The position numbers and the translations under genes are program-made. DNA of 8,603 bases from Flavobacteriia bacterium. GTDB lineage: Bacteria > Bacteroidota > Bacteroidia > Flavobacteriales > Schleiferiaceae. Shown piece by piece: positions 7,090 through 8,603 of this stretch. The DNA lies in contig CATILC010000138.1 in assembly GCA_949516455.1 (NCBI GenBank), forward strand, positions 1 through 8,603. Direction: 5' to 3'. Positions within the stretch are counted from its first letter, which is position 1; each line of letters opens with the position of its first letter. Under the pieces are notes generated by a model, which saw nothing but the letters and a program-made list of their open reading frames with translations, had not been told where the DNA came from and ran no database searches.

Positions 7090-8471
7090 ATAAATTGCAA
7101 GTGACCGTGCTTCGCCCATTTTCATATCGCACATCGCCCTCCGCCCGTTGGGTCCTCATGATCGCCCTGACCTCATGTCTATTGGGCTGCACATCCTCCG
7201 GAAAATTGGAGAATGAGGGCAATTTGGCCGCACTTTATCAGATGAACGGAAGCGCGCTGGACCCACAGATCCAACTGCGCCAGCTGTCGGACAGCAGCTT
7301 GCGCGTCGACTTGGAGATCGACAGAGAGCAGCTCCTGTACATGAAGGGCAGCACAGATATGAAATTCAAATCCCATCTGGATCTGACCTATCGGCTTCTC
7401 GGTCCTCAACGCGCCATCCTCGATAGCGGCCGGGTCGTTTTAAGAGATCAAAAAGATGCTGAAGATCTGGGGCTGCTTCGGGCCTCTCTTTTGCTCGGCG
7501 GATTCAAGGGACTCGAGAAAGCCCAATTGGAGATCAGATACGAGGATGTGAACCGGAATAGTGGATCGACCTATTACCGGACGATCGCATTCAAGAATCC
7601 TTCGAGCCGGTCGCTGTTCGAGAAACGGAGCTTGGATGGACGGCCTGCCACGGGCAACACCTTGAGTGATCGAAGCCCTTTTACCGTGCACTATTTGCCC
7701 AAGGACACGCTGCTGTTCGTTCGGGCGTACACCAGAGAGTTCCCCATTGCCATTCCGCCCTATGCAAGGGTACAGGACGAATCCTTTGATTTCAGCCCCG
7801 ACAGTTTGTTCACCATCCGAAGTGGAGATACGCTCAGGCTCCTGAAAGAAGGCATTTACCATTTCCAAGTAGACAGCTCACAAAACGCTGGATTCACCCT
7901 TTTTCGTTTTGCGTCCGGCTTTCCCAAGGTGGTTTCCCATTCAGCCATGGCGTATCCTCTTCGCTACATCAGCACCCTTAAAGAGTACAATGAACTCGCT
8001 CAGCACGAAGGAGCAGAGGATTTTCAAAAGGCCGTGGATGCCTTTTGGCTCAAGGCGGCGGGAAGCATCGAAAGAGGCCAGGAATTGGTCGCAGCCTTCT
8101 ATGGACGGATCCAAATGGCCAATGAGCGCTTCAGCTCTTACGTCGAAGGATGGAAGACCGACCGGGGTCTGATCTACACCATTTATGGACCGCCGAGTGA
8201 GGTGTACAGGAACGACCAGGGCGAGACTTGGGTATACGGCAGCTCGAGCAGCGTACTCTCTTACACATTCAACTTCATCCATGTCAGCAATCCATTCACA
8301 GAAAACGATTATGCCCTGAACCGCCTCTCTGAATACCGCTATGGCTGGGGAAAAGCCGTGAGCGGATGGCGAAACGGCAAAGTGTATGGGATCAAGGACA
8401 TCCAAAGGGAACAAAACGCACGCGATGCACAACTCCGACGGCAACGAGTTGCCCCTACTGTTTGGTATTAG
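7086..8471 (+). CDS. GWxTD-domain lipoprotein
   Basis: The protein has 461 residues if started at TTG 7086, which overlaps the preceding stop (TTGA) and has GGGG five bases upstream. Other non-ATG starts (TTG 7095, GTG 7101, GTG 7107) are possible. The first ATG (7158) would leave only ten residues with no positive charge before the lipobox. A hydrophobic segment with basic residues before it ends LLGC35, a lipobox, so it is probably anchored in the envelope. Residues 50-280 look beta-rich and are not recognised. From about 290 comes the GWxTD domain: helical AFWLKAAGS, then GWKTDRG (355-361), IYGPP (366-370) and ETWVYG (380-385). The domain is known from Bacteroidota and other phyla and has no established function. 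Four-base overlap with the Omp85-like gene suggests coupled translation and a possible shared role at the outer membrane; this is inference. Its last 47 bases overlap rlmB. Confidence 0.9.
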   Translation: MNKLQVTVLRPFSYRTSPSARWVLMIALTSCLLGCTSSGKLENEGNLAALYQMNGSALDPQIQLRQLSDSSLRVDLEIDREQLLYMKGSTDMKFKSHLDLTYRLLGPQRAILDSGRVVLRDQKDAEDLGLLRASLLLGGFKGLEKAQLEIRYEDVNRNSGSTYYRTIAFKNPSSRSLFEKRSLDGRPATGNTLSDRSPFTVHYLPKDTLLFVRAYTREFPIAIPPYARVQDESFDFSPDSLFTIRSGDTLRLLKEGIYHFQVDSSQNAGFTLFRFASGFPKVVSHSAMAYPLRYISTLKEYNELAQHEGAEDFQKAVDAFWLKAAGSIERGQELVAAFYGRIQMANERFSSYVEGWKTDRGLIYTIYGPPSEVYRNDQGETWVYGSSSSVLSYTFNFIHVSNPFTENDYALNRLSEYRYGWGKAVSGWRNGKVYGIKDIQREQNARDAQLRRQRVAPTVWY

Positions 8472-8603
8472 GCCACTGATGGAAGCCATCGAGGCCGGGA
8501 AGAACTTTGACAAGATCTTTCTCAAAAAAGGAGAACGCAGTGATTCCTTCAGGGAACTCATGCAGATGATCAAAGAACACGACCTGTTCTTTCAAACCGT
8601 ACC
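8425..8603 (+). CDS. rlmB: 23S rRNA (guanosine-2251-2'-O)-methyltransferase, partial at 3' end
   Basis: Only the first 59 codons are in the window. The peptide FGIRPLMEAIEAGKNFDKIF with the following KKGERSD and IKEHDLFFQTV is the N-terminal substrate-binding domain of SpoU/TrmH-family RlmB. In complete members it precedes the knotted SPOUT methyltransferase domain that methylates G2251 in the peptidyl-transferase loop of 23S rRNA. The start at ATG 8425 places 13 residues before FGIRP, a usual length, and lies inside the GWxTD gene (47-base overlap). ATG 8479 would remove the FGIRP motif and is unlikely. Other TrmH-family rRNA/tRNA methyltransferases cannot be excluded without the C-terminal half. 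Confidence 0.85.
   Translation, partial: MHNSDGNELPLLFGIRPLMEAIEAGKNFDKIFLKKGERSDSFRELMQMIKEHDLFFQTV

Noticed and set aside
7941..8573. Minus-strand open frame of 210 codons opposite the GWxTD and rlmB genes
   Set aside because: Both plus-strand genes beneath it carry clear family motifs, and the antisense frame has no recognisable domain or ribosome-binding site.
1..8603. Mobile element, CRISPR array, tRNA/rRNA or toxin-antitoxin system
   Set aside because: I found no transposase or integrase frame, no regularly spaced repeats, no tRNA-like cloverleaf and no small paired toxin-antitoxin genes; gaps are too short to hide them.

Overview
The window looks like ordinary chromosomal DNA of a Bacteroidota bacterium, probably from the Flavobacteriales or a related order. 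Four things point there: a large Asp-box (sortilin/VPS10-like) exoprotein of the kind that type IX secretion exports in this phylum; a GWxTD-domain lipoprotein; a beta-barrel family ending in FGKKWN that I recall from flavobacterial genomes; and a promoter matching the phylum's -7 consensus TAnnTTTG. Base composition looks even and fairly balanced, with no sign of insertion sequences, phage, tRNA, rRNA or CRISPR. Coding density is very high, and no gap between genes reaches 300 bases.

Left half, minus strand (transcribed right to left). From a promoter near 4794-4826 run a 42-residue lipoprotein, a ~264-residue outer-membrane barrel protein, and lipA (lipoyl synthase), whose start overlaps the barrel gene by 10 bases. 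After a 74-base gap comes the long exoprotein gene, which starts at 2885 and leaves the window at base 1 still open after 961 codons. It may have its own weak promoter or may be read from the lipA transcript.

Right half, plus strand. ung (uracil-DNA glycosylase, family 1), an Omp85/BamA-TamA-like outer-membrane protein, a GWxTD-domain lipoprotein and rlmB (23S rRNA G2251 2'-O-methyltransferase, first 59 codons only) form one overlapping array. The overlaps are about 50, 4 and 47 bases, so this is almost certainly one transcript. The two halves diverge from the 87-base gap at 4773-4859.

Functionally the window mixes housekeeping enzymes (LipA, Ung, RlmB) with cell-envelope proteins of poorly known role. 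The best leads for new biology are the Omp85-like/GWxTD pair, which may act together at the outer membrane, and the small-lipoprotein/barrel pair ahead of lipA. I see no defence system, toxin-antitoxin pair or mobile element.
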